Positions 1 through 31,380 are shown, numbered from the stretch's first letter. The stretch is 64,000 bases of DNA from Shinisaurus crocodilurus (GCA_021292165.1 CM037877.1:162041580-162105579); one strand, 5' to 3'. Made by a program: numbers and translations. Notes: generated by a model from the letters alone, not told the origin.

Positions 1-732
1 CAGCTTCAGAACGCTTGGAGAATTCTACTTGAGCGTTTATTTTTGAGCATGTGTAGAGTGTCTTGCGCCTGCCCCCCCGTTAAATATTCAGAGCCGGCTA
101 TGATCTGGGATATTCGGGGGTTCCGTTTTGCAGCTGACAGGCCGTGTTTTCCAGCCCTGCTTTAGCCCCAGAAGCACCCCAAGTTAAAGAAGGGTTCAGA
201 GGTAATTGGGTACAGAAAGAGACGCGCACGTTACCCCCGCTCGCTCCCTCTGCTTCTTTGTCTTTCAAAGTTTGTTTGGAAAACTTACACGTTGTGAGGA
301 ATAGTGAGTTATTGATCCGTTTTTATTTGTTTGAGAAGGGGAAAGCCTCCGCCACCCGCCACCCCGGCGTGATTTCCTCCGTCGCTGAACAGCAAGCTTC
401 AGGGCGCGATGTGTCCACCCCACCCCAGGTTCCAGTTGGACCTGGGTTCGAGAATCAAAAGCCCAAAGTGCCTCGAAAGTCCAACCCCCACCCCAAGGCT
501 GTGCCGACTTCGGTTTCAGTCAGACCACCTGTGATTATTCCTGGGGAACTCCCGCAACTGTATCTATGGCCCGTCTACACACTGAGCATAAGCAAAGGGT
601 TTATTGCGTGTTACGCACAAACGCGTGTCTCTAACAGGCGTTGGGGGATGGGGTTCTACAGCGTGGTGCTATGAATAACTACTCAGAGGTACGGCCCATT
701 GAGTTCATATAGGAGTTACTCCCAGATAACCG

Positions 733-832
733 CAGCCTTCTTCAAGCTGGTGCCCTCCAGATCGAGTACAACTCCCATCATTCCCAGACATGGGAAGTAG
801 TCCAACACGTCTAGAGGGCACCAGGTTAGCGG
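733..832. repeat. palindromic hAT-like MITE (old copy)
   Basis: Begins cagccttcttcaagctgg and ends with the inverted form (gggcaccaggttagc). The middle carries the 'acaactcccatca' core shared with the copies near 19.1, 25.8 and 57.2 kb. Termini diverged, no target duplication visible. Confidence 0.6.
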
Positions 833-994
833 GAGGGTGGTGTTATAGGATTGCAGCCTGTATTTAAGAGACGCAGTTTCGGGTGGGGCGACCGGCGATG
901 TACAGCGGAGAAGCTGTTGAGGGGTCGTCTCTTTTTTCCTTCAGTTGGCCGCTCGCTGCCGCTCGAATTCCTCGTCCCGCTACCGTTCTGACCC

Positions 995-1005
995 GTGTGT
1001 GTGTC

Positions 1006-1043
<38 letters not shown>
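995..1043. repeat. (GT)n microsatellite
   Basis: Nearly pure GT repeat with one CT interruption. Several open frames over it encode only Cys-Val or His-Thr runs and are artefacts. Confidence 0.95.
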
Positions 1044-1048
<5 letters not shown>

Positions 1049-1729
1049 GAGATCACACCGGCTGGGTGCGCAAGCCATTTTCCCACACACGTGTCCAGGA
1101 GCCGCTTATCTCAAAACACACACAAAAAAACTCCACCCCTTCTGCTTTGAGCCTGGGAGCCACTGCACTAGCAGAGAGAGCATAGATTTAACCTGCTAGT
1201 AGCTTGCGTACGGGCTCCACGCCAGAGGGCTGCAAAGTGTTGTTTTGTTTGCTTCCCCTCCCCCAGCTGCTTTCCCACCCGCAGGGGAAAACTTGAGGGG
1301 GCTCCCCCCTGATCGGAATCGCAAGCGCTCAGGACGGCTCCCTAACATAAGAGCCCGACCGGCTGGAGCAGCATTCGCTTGAACGTTATATAGTTAAATG
1401 CGCTGTTTGAAAGCGAGGCGGGCGGGCGGAATTCCGAGTTTACTGGTGTACGCTGTCCTGGGGAGGGGGCTGTTGGGGCGTTGCCTCTGGATGAATCCCC
1501 GGGCCGTAAATATCCCGCAAAAGGAGACACAGGCTCGTGTGTTCACATGTTACAGTACACACCCGTAGGTGTAGCATTATGTGGGGAAGTGCGCCTCCCC
1601 ACTGATATCAGCTGTCCTTGGTGTGTTTTTTAGGATCCGAGTGTGAATCTATCTCAGATAGATGTATTTATTTATTTATTTGCTGTAAATCAACCCCGTT
1701 TTCGGGCATTTAAATAATGTATTTTCTAC

Positions 1730-1845
1730 CAATGAGGAGCTGACTCAAAAAGAGGAACTTGGTAGTCGGAGAGCTCTCCGTCATCCTCTAGGCTCAGTCA
1801 CTTTTTCAACTCTTCCAACTTAACTCTCAACCCGATGCGAAGCTG
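1730..1845 (+). other. possible untranslated first exon of GFI1
   Basis: A consensus donor, gctg|gtaagtgag, lies at 1845/1846. It follows a stretch with a CCAAT box (about 1728) and a TTTAAATA motif (about 1709). The stretch is not part of any repeat I recognise. It would join an acceptor in the 7.1-7.3 kb region. The 5' boundary is a guess and no transcript evidence is available. Confidence 0.25.
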
Positions 1846-2427
1846 GTAAGTGAGCTTCAAAGACAATTTAATCCACGGCGCTCTTTTTTTTTAAAAAATT
1901 GTTTGTTTGTTTGTTTTTTAATTATTAAAATCCCTTTTCTATCTACAAGGTAGGAAAGCCCGGGCAGGGTCTGAAATCCATGCGGGACGGGGAGAGCATC
2001 TTTGGCTCTTTTTCAACCAATTTCAATTCTTCGAAAATTCAGGGCACTGATATGCAGCTATATTTGCGCAGGGGGGGGGGGGGAGAGCCAGGTTGGAAAT
2101 CTTTGGGAATGGATATTCTGGAATGCGCCGCTGCTATTTCAGCTGAGGGCTGGGGTGAGAAAGGCAGAGGAGGGTTGTGCAGATAAGTCAACCAATCTAT
2201 CAAGGCGCTTTGATTTTTCGGTTCCCACTTTCCGCCGCTGCGTCTCTTTCTCAAGGATGAATGGAGCGGCAGCTGGAGCGCGGGAGATTTTCTCCCACCA
2301 CCAGCAGCAGCAGCGCTCTGGCCGTAAACAGCCACGGAGCGCTCCACAGATCTGACGCCTTCCTTTCGAAATTGACAAGATACAGGCAGTGCTTTAAAAA
2401 AACATCGGCACGCACAAGGATGGAGAG

Positions 2428-2444
2428 TATATATGTATGATTGG

Positions 2445-2480
<36 letters not shown>

Positions 2481-2585
2481 ATATACATACATACACATTT
2501 ATCTCTCTCTCTCTCTCTCTCCCTCTCTCTCTCTCTATATATATACACTGTATATATACAGAAAGAGAGCTATTACAATATACAT

Positions 2586-2617
<32 letters not shown>
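2428..2617. repeat. composite (TA)n-(TC)n-(TA)n-(TG)n microsatellite
   Basis: Four adjacent dinucleotide tracts: TA at about 2446-2477, TC at 2502-2537, TA again to about 2558 and TG at 2590-2617. Likely highly variable in length between individuals. Confidence 0.95.
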
Positions 2618-2620
<3 letters not shown>

Positions 2621-3269
2621 GTTATCTATCTGTCGATCCATATACAACGACATTAAACCAGGAAGTTTTCCTGCGCAAGCCCTGTCAATATTAATGGGAG
2701 CTGCGCTACTTGTAAGCACACACTTGCAGTCTCCCGTGCACTTTGGCAGCTCCCACACATTTCAGTTAAGTTTGTGCAGGAGAACTTCCCAGTGGATCCG
2801 GCCTCATGTCGTTAAAGAACAAAACAAAAACAAAAAACTGTAGGTAAAATTCCCCTTTATTATTTGTATAAACGGCTGATTTATAGGAGGCGCTGTACAT
2901 TAAGCAAGCAAGAAAAAATCCACAGGGTGAAAAGCATTTGTCCTTGTTTAAGCATGCAGGTAACAGTATCCAGCATCTTGTATCCTTATCAATCTCGTCT
3001 ATTTTCCAGGTGCTCTAGCACTGGCCGGCCAGTTTTTCAGATAAATATTTCTAGAAAACAGACGGAAGGGCACAACCCACAAGGATTCTCTCACGCATCT
3101 TCCATCTATTTCGATGGGGTTTGCGGAGGAGAATGCCCCGCGGGATTGTATCTGAATCATCTGCCTTCTGAAGTCTGTTCAACTAGCCCGAACTCATACA
3201 GTTCATAGCCCTGCGCTTAATCACACACCCTTGTAGTCTAGTCGAATGACCCTGCTGGTGGAGTCTTGA

Positions 3270-3272
<3 letters not shown>

Positions 3273-3334
<62 letters not shown>
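3273..3334. repeat. (TC)n(AC)n microsatellite
   Basis: TC tract running directly into an AC tract. Confidence 0.95.
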
Positions 3335-3336
<2 letters not shown>

Positions 3337-3876
3337 TTTGTCCCTTTTTAATTTCAGCTCAGAAAAGACCTGCGACAATTTGCCTAGGTGCATATACCCA
3401 CCCCCAAACCCTCCTACATAAGCTAACATAAAGACAAAGAGAGTGGGGGAGAAAAGCCTAGCTGTGAACCTAGAGGCTGAGAGTTCAAATCCCCTTTGGA
3501 GGAGAATAAGCCTGTTTTCGTCTTGCTCTCCTTGGAGAAATGTAACACATTCTGTTTGAACCCAGGGGTAGACCCAGTCTTCAGTATCCCATACCCTATT
3601 TGGCAGCGATCTTCAAACCACGGCAACCTGGCGCTTTCATCTCCCTTAGTTTTTACTCGAAGGATGCGATCTTTTTAGAGTGACAAAATAGGAGCCTGTC
3701 TGGGGTTAGGGATACAAGGGGGTGTGGGATGCTTTGTTCAATTACCGTGAATTGGGGGGCGTCTTTCGATCATTGTCGCTGTCCCCTGCTACAAATTTAA
3801 TTCGGATTGAGATGGACAGAAATGGAAGGAAACCGTTGCAGGGCCATCACCAAAATATCTGTGTCTTTATTTCCAG

Positions 3877-3901
3877 TGTGTGTGTGTGTGTGTGTGTGTG
3901 T
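3877..3901. repeat. (TG)n microsatellite
   Basis: About 12 TG units. Confidence 0.9.
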
Positions 3902-4571
3902 ACATACGTAGGCAAATCTGCAACTTCAAGGGCGCAGGCTACAGCATAGCTGTCCAGTTGGCTGTTCAGAAGGGACGTCCAGATTACATTCCTCCTCTCT
4001 TACATTCCTCCTGCAGGCTGGGTTACGCAACGGACTGCTCCTCTTTAATAAATTTGTTCTCCGCTGAATGAGGATTCCGATCGGTCTTTGTTTGCAGCTG
4101 GGCTCTGATCGGGAGGGTGCGCGCGCGCGTGTTTCACATTAATCTAAAAACAAAAGAGCATGATTTCCCTGCCTCCTCCGCCGAAGGAACTTCCTTTATC
4201 AACGAACACTGCATTCCTTCATAGGCACTTACTAGTTGGATTGACATCCGAATGATCGCGCGGTTAGGCTGTAGCCCTAGACACCTCAGTTTGGACTAAA
4301 GCCCCATTGAACACCTGCGGGGATTAGGTGCGCGAGTATGTATGCACGCCTAGGATCGGGCTGTCAGAATGCGGCAGCTCGCCAAGAGTTCAGGGTGGGT
4401 CCTCACTGGTTTGGGAGCCTGGGTGTGGAAAAGGTGGGCACTCACCAACACACACGCGCGCGCGCGCATCCCCCCACTTTCTTTTTTAAACCAAGAGTAA
4501 CCGCCTGCTGCAGGCTGCGACTTTAAGCAGACGGACGGCCGGGAGAGGGCGAGAGGCGGTGTGTCTGATTA

Positions 4572-4716
4572 AAAGCTCGATCCTACGCTCGTTTAGATAG
4601 GGAAAAAGTCCTACAATTCCCAACATTCCCCAGCCAGCCAGCATGGCTGGCTGGGGGATGTTGGGAATTGTAGGTCTTTTTCTTTGTCTAAACGTGCGCA
4701 GGATTGTGCCTTAATA
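4572..4716. repeat. PIF/Harbinger-like fold-back (family A)
   Basis: Arms of about 60 bp (…tagggaaaaagtcctacaat / attgtaggtctttttctttg…) fold on a GGCTGG-rich loop. The outer parts match the 'gattgtgcctta' end of copies at 5212, 9385, 16077 and 32944. Confidence 0.7.
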
Positions 4717-5211
4717 CTTTCCCGTCTGCAGCCTCCCTCTTTCCTTTCTCAGGGCAACTTCCTCAAAATGTTGGTTAGCTTAAACTCCTGTCAAGGACTG
4801 TCTGATGAGTTTCAGCAGAGACGCTAAATTTAAATTCATAACTAATCTTAGCAAATTATACCCCACCCCGCAAAAAAAAAAGAAAAGAAAAGAAAAGAGG
4901 AAAGCATGACTTGTCAGTTGCAAGCATTATTCCGTAGGCAGGAATTAGAATTTGGGGATTGTGATTGGGGAGGAGGGATCATAGAATAATAATAATTGCT
5001 AAAAAAAAGTTAACTCGTGGGGCACAGTCCAGTAGGTCTGTTATAAATCCCGTTGGTTTCAGAAGTTTCCCTTCCATTAGAATAAAAGGCACATAAAATG
5101 TATTAGTTCTTAGGATTTAAACTCCGTTCTTCAATAAAATTATAAGGGCAGTTCACAATAAAATAGTTGAAACACAGTAAGATATTTAGATAATAAGATG
5201 TAAAATAATAT

Positions 5212-5353
5212 TTCGGACGCAATCCCATGTATGTCGAGACAGAAAAAAGTCCTAGAACTCCCAGCATGCCCCAGCCCGCCATGCTGGCTGGGGCATGCTG
5301 GGAGTTGTAGGATTTTTTTCCTGTCTAAACATCCCCAGGATTGCGTCCTTACT
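5212..5353. repeat. PIF/Harbinger-like fold-back (family A)
   Basis: Starts ggacgcaatcccatg, ends ggattgcgtcctta. Arms contain aagtcctagaactcccagca and its complement around a ccagcccgccatgctggctgg loop core. Well preserved. Confidence 0.75.
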
Positions 5354-6554
5354 GGATAAAAATCTGGGCACGGAAAAGGAAGGGAGAAGACAGATTTCTG
5401 GAACAGATAATGTCTGTTTGTAGACCTTGTTTTCTCGATCCTCCTCCATCCCCTGTGGGCAGCCCTAAAGTGATTCAACAGCCATTCAATCCTAAACTGA
5501 TTTACACTTGTTAGAAACAAATGCTATTCAAATAAACGCGCCACGCTCTGTATTTAGCCTCCGCGGTGTAACAAATTAACATGTTCCCAATACAATAAGG
5601 ATAATATAATTAACTGTATTTTATATAAACGTACATTTACATCAGAACCTGCCGGCATGAAAAAAAAGTAGCCGAGCGGCGCCTTGTCTTTCTGTATCGG
5701 ATCAATATCAAAACTCGTTTATACAGGATCAATCCAATTTATGATGATAGCTTCTTTATAGTGTTCATTTTCCTCCTCGCACAATATCTCCTTTTTAGGG
5801 TTACCAAACTTGAATCGGGTTTGTTGATCCGCCCCTACCAGTGGACTCTGTCCCAGGGAAGTTCATGCCGCAATACATTTGATCGTCTTTAGGGTGCCAC
5901 AGGACTCTTGGTGGTTTTGGCTTTCCTATTAACCGATTCTGGTCATTGTCTGCAATTAGAAACGTAGCCCTGTCTTGGTTCTTATAAAGCGACAAACACA
6001 GAGCCAGCTTTGAGACGATTGCTTTTGATTCAGACCAACGTTTAAAACGCAGGACGCATTTTTGTTTAGTTACACAGAAGTCTTCGTCAGGTTGGACGTT
6101 TGCAAACCTAAAGATGGGAGTGATTCTCTCCCCCCCCCCCCGCAGGATGTTTGACGACTTAAGTCCCGTCCCACTTCCCTTTTTTTGGTGTGTGCGTGTC
6201 CATGTCATCCCCCCCCCTTCTATAGTCCTAAATTGGAAGGGCTGAATCCCCCAAATTCTGGTTTTTCTCAGAGTGATCCTCCAGCTCTCTGGAAGGAGTT
6301 GTCAGTTGTGTTGGTTGCTCCTTGCCCGTCACATTGTCTAAGCAGCCATTTAAGGTACACATTTAAATATTCCTCAGCGGTACTTATTTATTTATTTAGT
6401 AATTTTGTCTCGATTAGAGCAAACCACAACGAATGCTCGGTAGTTGAGATTGAATTTAAAACAGTGGCTGGGGGGGGGGGAATTACCCTGTAATTACTTT
6501 ACCCTGTAATGTGTAATTAATTACACTTTAATTACTCTGACTTGACGTGCCGGT

Positions 6555-6645
6555 GCAGCCTAATACCGTGTCAGATGTAAGCCCTACTGAGTTCAAGGGG
6601 ACTTACTCCCAGGTAAGCGTGTACAGGATCGCAGCAGCCTAAGAC
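6555..6645. repeat. PIF/Harbinger-like element (family B)
   Basis: The 'tgtaagccctactgagttca' interior with inverted 'acttactcccaggtaagcg' arm, as in the copies at 8488 and 60950. Confidence 0.6.
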
Positions 6646-6732
6646 TGATTTCTACGGTCCCATCACTGAGCTATTTGTTCAAAACCAAACCAAACCAAAC
6701 CAACATCATGCAGTGCCCACGTTTTGTTTCTT

Positions 6733-6826
6733 TAGGCTGCAATCCTATGCCCTCTTAACTGGGAGTAAGCCCCATGGAAGCCAATAAGATTTATTTCTGA
6801 GTAGATATGCATAGGATTGCACTTTT
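6733..6826. repeat. PIF/Harbinger-like element (family B)
   Basis: Terminal inverted repeats ggctgcaatcctatg / cataggattgcac around an 'actgggagtaagccccatgg' core. A TTA precedes the left end. Confidence 0.7.
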
Positions 6827-6927
6827 AAGTTAACCGCCACAGTCTTCTGGTTGTTCTGCTTTGTGTGTGTGTGTATGTATCCAAGAGAAGGCCTTCGAAC
6901 TTTGCTTAGAATCTTGCCCTCTGGCAA

Positions 6928-6940
6928 TAAAATCACGCGC
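6928..6940 (+). promoter_or_regulatory. AAATCAC motif, possible GFI1 autoregulatory site
   Basis: The sequence taaaatcacgcgc contains the AAATCAC core recognised by GFI1/GFI1B, 569 bp upstream of the start codon. GFI1 represses its own promoter through AATC-core sites in mammals (family knowledge). A short core occurs often by chance, so this is only a candidate. Confidence 0.2.
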
Positions 6941-7049
6941 CCTCAGTTCAGTGGCCTCACCAGAAGTGTGTGTGGGGGACAAAAAGGGCAAAATACATGG
7001 GAAGGGCGCGAAATTCGTCCCACTGCCAGATTTCTGAAAAAATAGGAAA

Positions 7050-7072
7050 ACACACACACACACACACACACA
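7050..7072. repeat. (CA)n microsatellite
   Basis: Short CA tract at the upstream edge of the GFI1 promoter-like region. Confidence 0.9.
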
Positions 7073-7079
7073 TACGACC

Positions 7080-7498
7080 CTCTGGTGCCACCTACTTTAC
7101 TGGCCAATCCCGGCCCGCAAAGGGGAGCTCCGCCGTTTTAGAGGGCGCGATCTCGGGGTCTGACGCGCGATTAAATTTCCCAGGCTCTCGGCAGAAACAG
7201 ACTAGCTGCTCGGACCACCTGTGTGAATGCCACCTGGTGGACGGCAGAGCTGTCCTGCCTGCCAGCCACGCTCCTCCCCCTCCTCCCGATCCCTAACCAA
7301 TGGCTTGTCAACCCTCTTGCGCAGATCCCTTCCAGAAGAGCTGGGGATTTAACGAGATTCACTTGTGGGCACGCTCGGACTACTCGGAGGGAGCTCGGAC
7401 GGACGGGACTTGTCACCGGGAGAGTCGGAGTGGCGTGAGACAGGAGAAAGGCCGCCGCCTCCGCCGCATCAGCAGCCACCACCACCCGGTGCGGCACC
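7080..7498 (+). promoter_or_regulatory. GFI1 CpG-rich promoter-like region / 5' UTR
   Basis: GC- and CpG-rich sequence directly upstream of the start codon, contrasting with AT-rich flanks. It contains CCAAT boxes at 7104-7108 and 7297-7301 and CT-rich tracts, and continues into exon 1. No clear TATA box at a useful distance. AG dinucleotides after pyrimidines (for example the cccag near 7182 and the gcgcag near 7322) could be acceptors for an upstream untranslated exon. Vertebrate GFI1 genes usually have an untranslated first exon, so this stretch may be promoter, exon or both. Confidence 0.5.
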
Positions 7499-27303
<19,805 letters not shown>

Positions 27304-28204
27304 GAGCCATGCAAAATCTGGAAAAACAACACAAACACTATGTCAACAGACTTCCTCTTCTTCCTGGTGGGCTGCCCTTTTCCTGCCTCTGCCTTTCTGG
27401 TCAGCTCCTCCAGCCCACTTCCTGCCATATCCTCACTAAACAGGAAGTCAGAGCAGGCTGGCCAGCATTTTGCAGAACTTAACCAAAAGCTCTTGGGATG
27501 AAAGTGGGATGCCAAGGCTGAAGGAAGGTGGGGTGAAGCCTCTTTTTCTCTGTGTCTTTTCTTTTTAAATTAAACACTGGAAAAACAACATACGAACCCC
27601 ACTACCTTGACGCCCTCAAAGGCCCTATATGGATAAGCTACCTGGTGCCTATGAACCAGAAAGCCCTTCTCTTCCCCCTACCCCTGCTGAATTCCCCAGT
27701 TAGCCTTGGTTTCTTGAAAGTAAATATTCTGGGAAATTTGAACTACATGAGTTTGCACGGTAAACACACTGACCAGTGTGACAAAGGACAGAACAATGGT
27801 GTTTTATTTTGTACCATTTAACAGTTAAAACTGGTTTTACTTAACTATTTTCTTCCTGGAAACTTCTTCAGGGTGAATGAGGATTTAGGTCTGCTTCTGG
27901 TTTTTCATTTCTCTCTTATCTTTATAATGCAAAGATGGCCAGACGTGATTCTGAAACATGCAAGTGGCAAAGAAAGTCCCAGGGCTCTTGCCAATAGTGT
28001 CTTTCAGCCTTGCATTTGATCATTCCCACATTACAGGGGATCTACCGTATCTAACTATGGCAAATGTCTCGCTGCTCACTATTTGCTGACTCCTTGTCTG
28101 AAGGGGGACTCTTGGGCCAATGCATGGAGATATGCATTGGGCGGCTTCTTCTCTCTTTATAGCGCTGCCATGATGAGAGGAAGTGTGGTGATGCTCCATA
28201 GATA

Positions 28205-28274
28205 TGTGGCAAAGCTTTCAGCCACAGCTGCCACAGTCATAAGCACATTGTCTTCAGATGTGTGTGGTAAAGGA
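28205..28274 (+). pseudogene. decayed partial copy of the last GFI1 exon (C2H2 finger remnant)
   Basis: The segment aligns in order with exon 6 starting at 27151. The first 26 bases match at 23 positions. The block at 28232-28246 matches 27190-27204 at 12 of 15. The block at 28257-28274 matches 27229-27246 at 15 of 18. Two deletions (12 and 14 nt) lie between the blocks. Translated, the blocks give ICGKAFSHS and, in another frame, DVCGKGY, against VCGKAFSQS and DLCGKGF in GFI1. Just upstream, ERKC resembles the GEKPHKC linker. Stops and frame changes make it non-coding. The DLCGKGF-like block favours a GFI1 exon origin over a generic C2H2 gene, but a short remnant of another zinc-finger gene cannot be excluded. 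Confidence 0.6.
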
Positions 28275-29254
28275 TACTAGACCGCTTCAACTTCTCCTTG
28301 ACAGGCAACTGTTAAAGGATGGGGGCAACCACCAGGGTGGATTCAGTGTGTCAGGCACCTCTCCAACTTTGATGGGATTTGGGGGAAAGAGCCTTAATAG
28401 TCTCCTCAAAATTTTGTACAGCAGGAGGTCCTACTAGGCAACGCCCTAGGCTTGCTCTACGTTTCCCCTTTTAGGATTGTTGGACACTGGCTTGGGCCCC
28501 CGAAGCATTTTTTTTCCCCCACCTGAGGAAAAGATCTTGCCTACTTCAGCCATGCATCATAGACTGAATAAGTCCTGGCCTAAGCCTGGTCAAGCTTGCC
28601 AAACTACATATTAACTTAGCTGTGTCATTTTGGCTTTGAGTGCAGGGCTGTTGTTTTTCAAAATCGCCAGTGCAGAGCTCCCCCATCTGGATTAGGACTT
28701 GAGTGTGGGGGATGGGTTTAGTGGGCTTTAACTCTTTGCTCCCTGCTGCAGTCCCAATCCGGATCAGGGCCACTGTGCCTGCAATTTGAACTGACCAAAA
28801 AAGTGCCATCTGAATGAATGGATGCTTTTTTAGCAATGCAAATTGCAGGTGTGGGGCGCCTCCAACTGGATTCAGGCTGCAGCAGGGGGCAAAGGTTTAA
28901 GCCTCCCTAGCTCCAAGACACTCTAGAGTCCTGATCCAGACTGGGGGTGGGTGGGCGGTCACACTGGTAATGTTTGGACAGAAAACGACCACTCAAGGCC
29001 AGAACTAGGCAGCTAAGGTAATGTGTAGTTTGGCCCTACGGAAACACCAGTATTAAACTGCTGTGCCAGACTCCAACGTTCCCCATGTGCCCCATGTTCT
29101 GTTTTGATTTTTTGTCATAATTGCACACCCATGCCATTTGTTAAATCTACAACAGCCCCCATTCAAGCCAGGGATTTAAGGACAAAATGATGTTCCTCCC
29201 CATGATGGTGTCTTCCAAGAGTTTCAGTTGTACCTAGTGAAACCCTCGTTCTTA

Positions 29255-29259
29255 CGCGC

Positions 29260-29290
<31 letters not shown>
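29255..29290. repeat. (CG)n(TG)n microsatellite
   Basis: Short CG run followed by TG units. Confidence 0.9.
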
Positions 29291-29291
<1 letters not shown>

Positions 29292-29767
29292 ATGCATGGC
29301 CTTTATTTTGCCTTTTTGGGGAAGGAAACAAGCTTATGGTGAGCTGAAAAGGAAGAGCCAAACACAAAGCGAGCAATGCCTTATTAACTAGAAACTGATG
29401 TGGTTTGCCCTTGAGTCAAAAAGGGCAGAACTAAGGGGTCAGGGACAGATTTTCCTTCCTAAATGCCATTGGCATTCTATAAATAGATAATGAGTAGGTG
29501 AGAAATAGCTGATGAGCTCCTGATACACTGGTTTGAATATCTAGGTTATTTGCTCTGAAATGGTCTCATGCCTTGAAGGACCCAGGAATTACTTACTATC
29601 AGTGTGTTATAGTATGAATTTGCCTTAACTAATCCTGTGCATACCTCATTGGGGGGAGAAGATACTATGTTTTTACTTTATAGGTAGGATTGTAAATGCC
29701 TTTATTTAGATTTCACAGTGTGTCCTATGTTCATTGATGCGTATTTATTGGAATAATGTTTTAAGTT

Positions 29768-29773
29768 AATAAA
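29768..29773 (+). terminator. candidate poly(A) signal AATAAA
   Basis: The first canonical AATAAA seen on the + strand after the GFI1 stop, about 2.5 kb downstream. It is only a motif match; an earlier ATTAAA at 29052 is a competing candidate. Confidence 0.25.
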
Positions 29774-30599
29774 GTAATCAGGATCCTCGGGAGTAGTATT
29801 TATTTCAACAGAAAAGTTGAATCAAACCAGTACTATGATTCTAAACAGACTGACTTGGAGATCATATCCACAAATCAATGGGCTTGTGCCCCCAGTAATG
29901 TAGGATTTTCAGCATTTCTTGTGTATGTATACAGTTTCTGTGCATGGGAGTATCTTAATTGGGCCTGGCACTCAACAATTAGAATGATCTCTGGTTGATC
30001 TATGGCTTAAGAGGTGTGCAATTCCGGACTTAACTTGAAAGCATGTATATAATGTTCATGCAAATCAAATGTGGGGGGGGAGGGGCATGCGCGCGCACAC
30101 ACACGGCAAGACCAGACCCTCGGTTAAAAACAGCAAAACAGAACACTATCTGGTTTTACATCAAGCAAGGGGGAAGACAAGAGACATTGCCCAGATTAGC
30201 CATTATGGTGTCACTTTAAGGCCAGCTTTGGCTTGAGTATTTCTGTCATATCAATGTCACATATTTGTCAGTCTGATTGTTGACAAATAAGGGTAGTACC
30301 ATTGTGCTATTAAGTCATAGAGTTGACATATTTTCAAATACAAACTCTGCTTTTGAAGTAGCTTGGTGTTTATTAGTTTTATTAGTTTTTTGGTGTTTAT
30401 TAGTTTCAGTACTTGCTGAAACTAATAAATCAGTTTCAGAATATTCTTTTATTATTCCTCTCTATAAAATCCCATGAACTAGGTTGTATTCATGTCCCTT
30501 TTACAGGTGATGAGGCTGAGAAAACATGACCCCAGTCTAAATACAAGGATTTGAACTGTTGTCTTTTATCCTGGCATTGTGCAATATAAGAAAGTAAGT

Positions 30600-30692
30600 G
30601 GGGCTGCAATCCTATGCCCCCTTTCTTGGTAGTAAGCCCTCTTGAATTCAATAGGACTTACTTCTGAGTAGATCTATTATAGGGTTGCGCCA
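30600..30692. repeat. family B Harbinger-like element
   Basis: ggctgcaatcctatgccccc at the left, 'ggacttacttctgagtagat' and 'tatagggttgcgcc' at the right. Confidence 0.65.
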
Positions 30693-31379
30693 TGGGAAAC
30701 TGAATAGTTGAATGTTCCTTGCTAATGGAAAACTAACCACTCAGGGATTGAAGCTTAGCCTCCTCACCCCACCCCCGCCACACACAATGTGCCATCGCAA
30801 GATTTTTCCAATGTGAGGAAGTGTTCAGTCATGTGATTTCCCACTGCATTCTGAAGTCTTACAGTTCCAGGTGGGTTGTATCACATGATTCTTCTTAACA
30901 TGTAAATTGGATCACAGAGAACATCTACACAGAAATATTCAGGCACACCTTGGAGCTGTTCCTTCAGCAAGCCACCAGAGATGTCACCTATTGTGACTCT
31001 GTGGCAGGTGTATGCACAGTTTGCATGGAAAGCTAAGGGAGTTGTGTGTATCGGGGAGTGGGAAGATGCAGTATGGATAGTTAACACAAAGCAAAATATG
31101 TCAAAATCCTATTCAAACCACCATACTGTTCCTTTTCCACACTACGCCTGTATCTCCCCTTGTGTCCTAAGGCACTGAACGACATGGGCAAGTTGTTCCT
31201 TTTGAAGCATGGTGGCTGTCTTGTAGTGTAGTGACTTGGGATGAATACAGATGGCCACAGCACCACTGCTTTCTTTTCTTTTCTTTTTTTTTAAAAAATG
31301 GTGAACTCTATTTGAGTGCTGGGAGAGTTGTCTGCAAGCTCTGGCTACCCTGATGACTTGAGGACTTACCACAGAAAAG

Positions 31380-31380
<1 letters not shown>

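Larger units (their letters stand above)
1..7079. other. upstream region without a recognised gene
   Basis: Mixed-composition sequence with many microsatellites, two Harbinger-like fold-backs (4572-4716, 5212-5353), two elements of the 'acttacctgggagtaagcc' type (6555-6645, 6733-6826) and one hAT palindrome (733-832). Repeat density is lower than downstream of 29 kb, consistent with regulatory DNA near GFI1, but conservation cannot be judged from one sequence. The open frames here (the longest 144-674) resemble nothing and have no codon or splice support. In mammals EVI5 lies on this side of GFI1; I recognise no EVI5 exon. Confidence 0.6.
27304..29800 (+). other. GFI1 3' UTR and flank (end not determined)
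   Basis: No further coding sequence. Candidate poly(A) signals are ATTAAA at 27569-27574 (only 266 nt past the stop), ATTAAA at 29052-29057 and a canonical AATAAA at 29768-29773. Human GFI1 has a 3' UTR of about 1.3 kb, so the true end is likely at 29.1 kb or 29.8 kb if length is kept. A GT microsatellite lies at 29255-29290 and an exon-6-like remnant at 28205-28274. Transcript data would be needed to place the end. Confidence 0.4.

Noticed and set aside
144..674. 176-codon open frame near the start of the window
   Set aside because: No family resemblance, no splice signals in register, and composition typical of CpG-containing non-coding DNA; length is not unusual for such sequence.
28083..28280. 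65-codon frame containing the exon-6-like remnant as a functional gene
   Set aside because: The zinc-finger-like blocks are in other frames, with a stop between them; the open frame itself is incidental.
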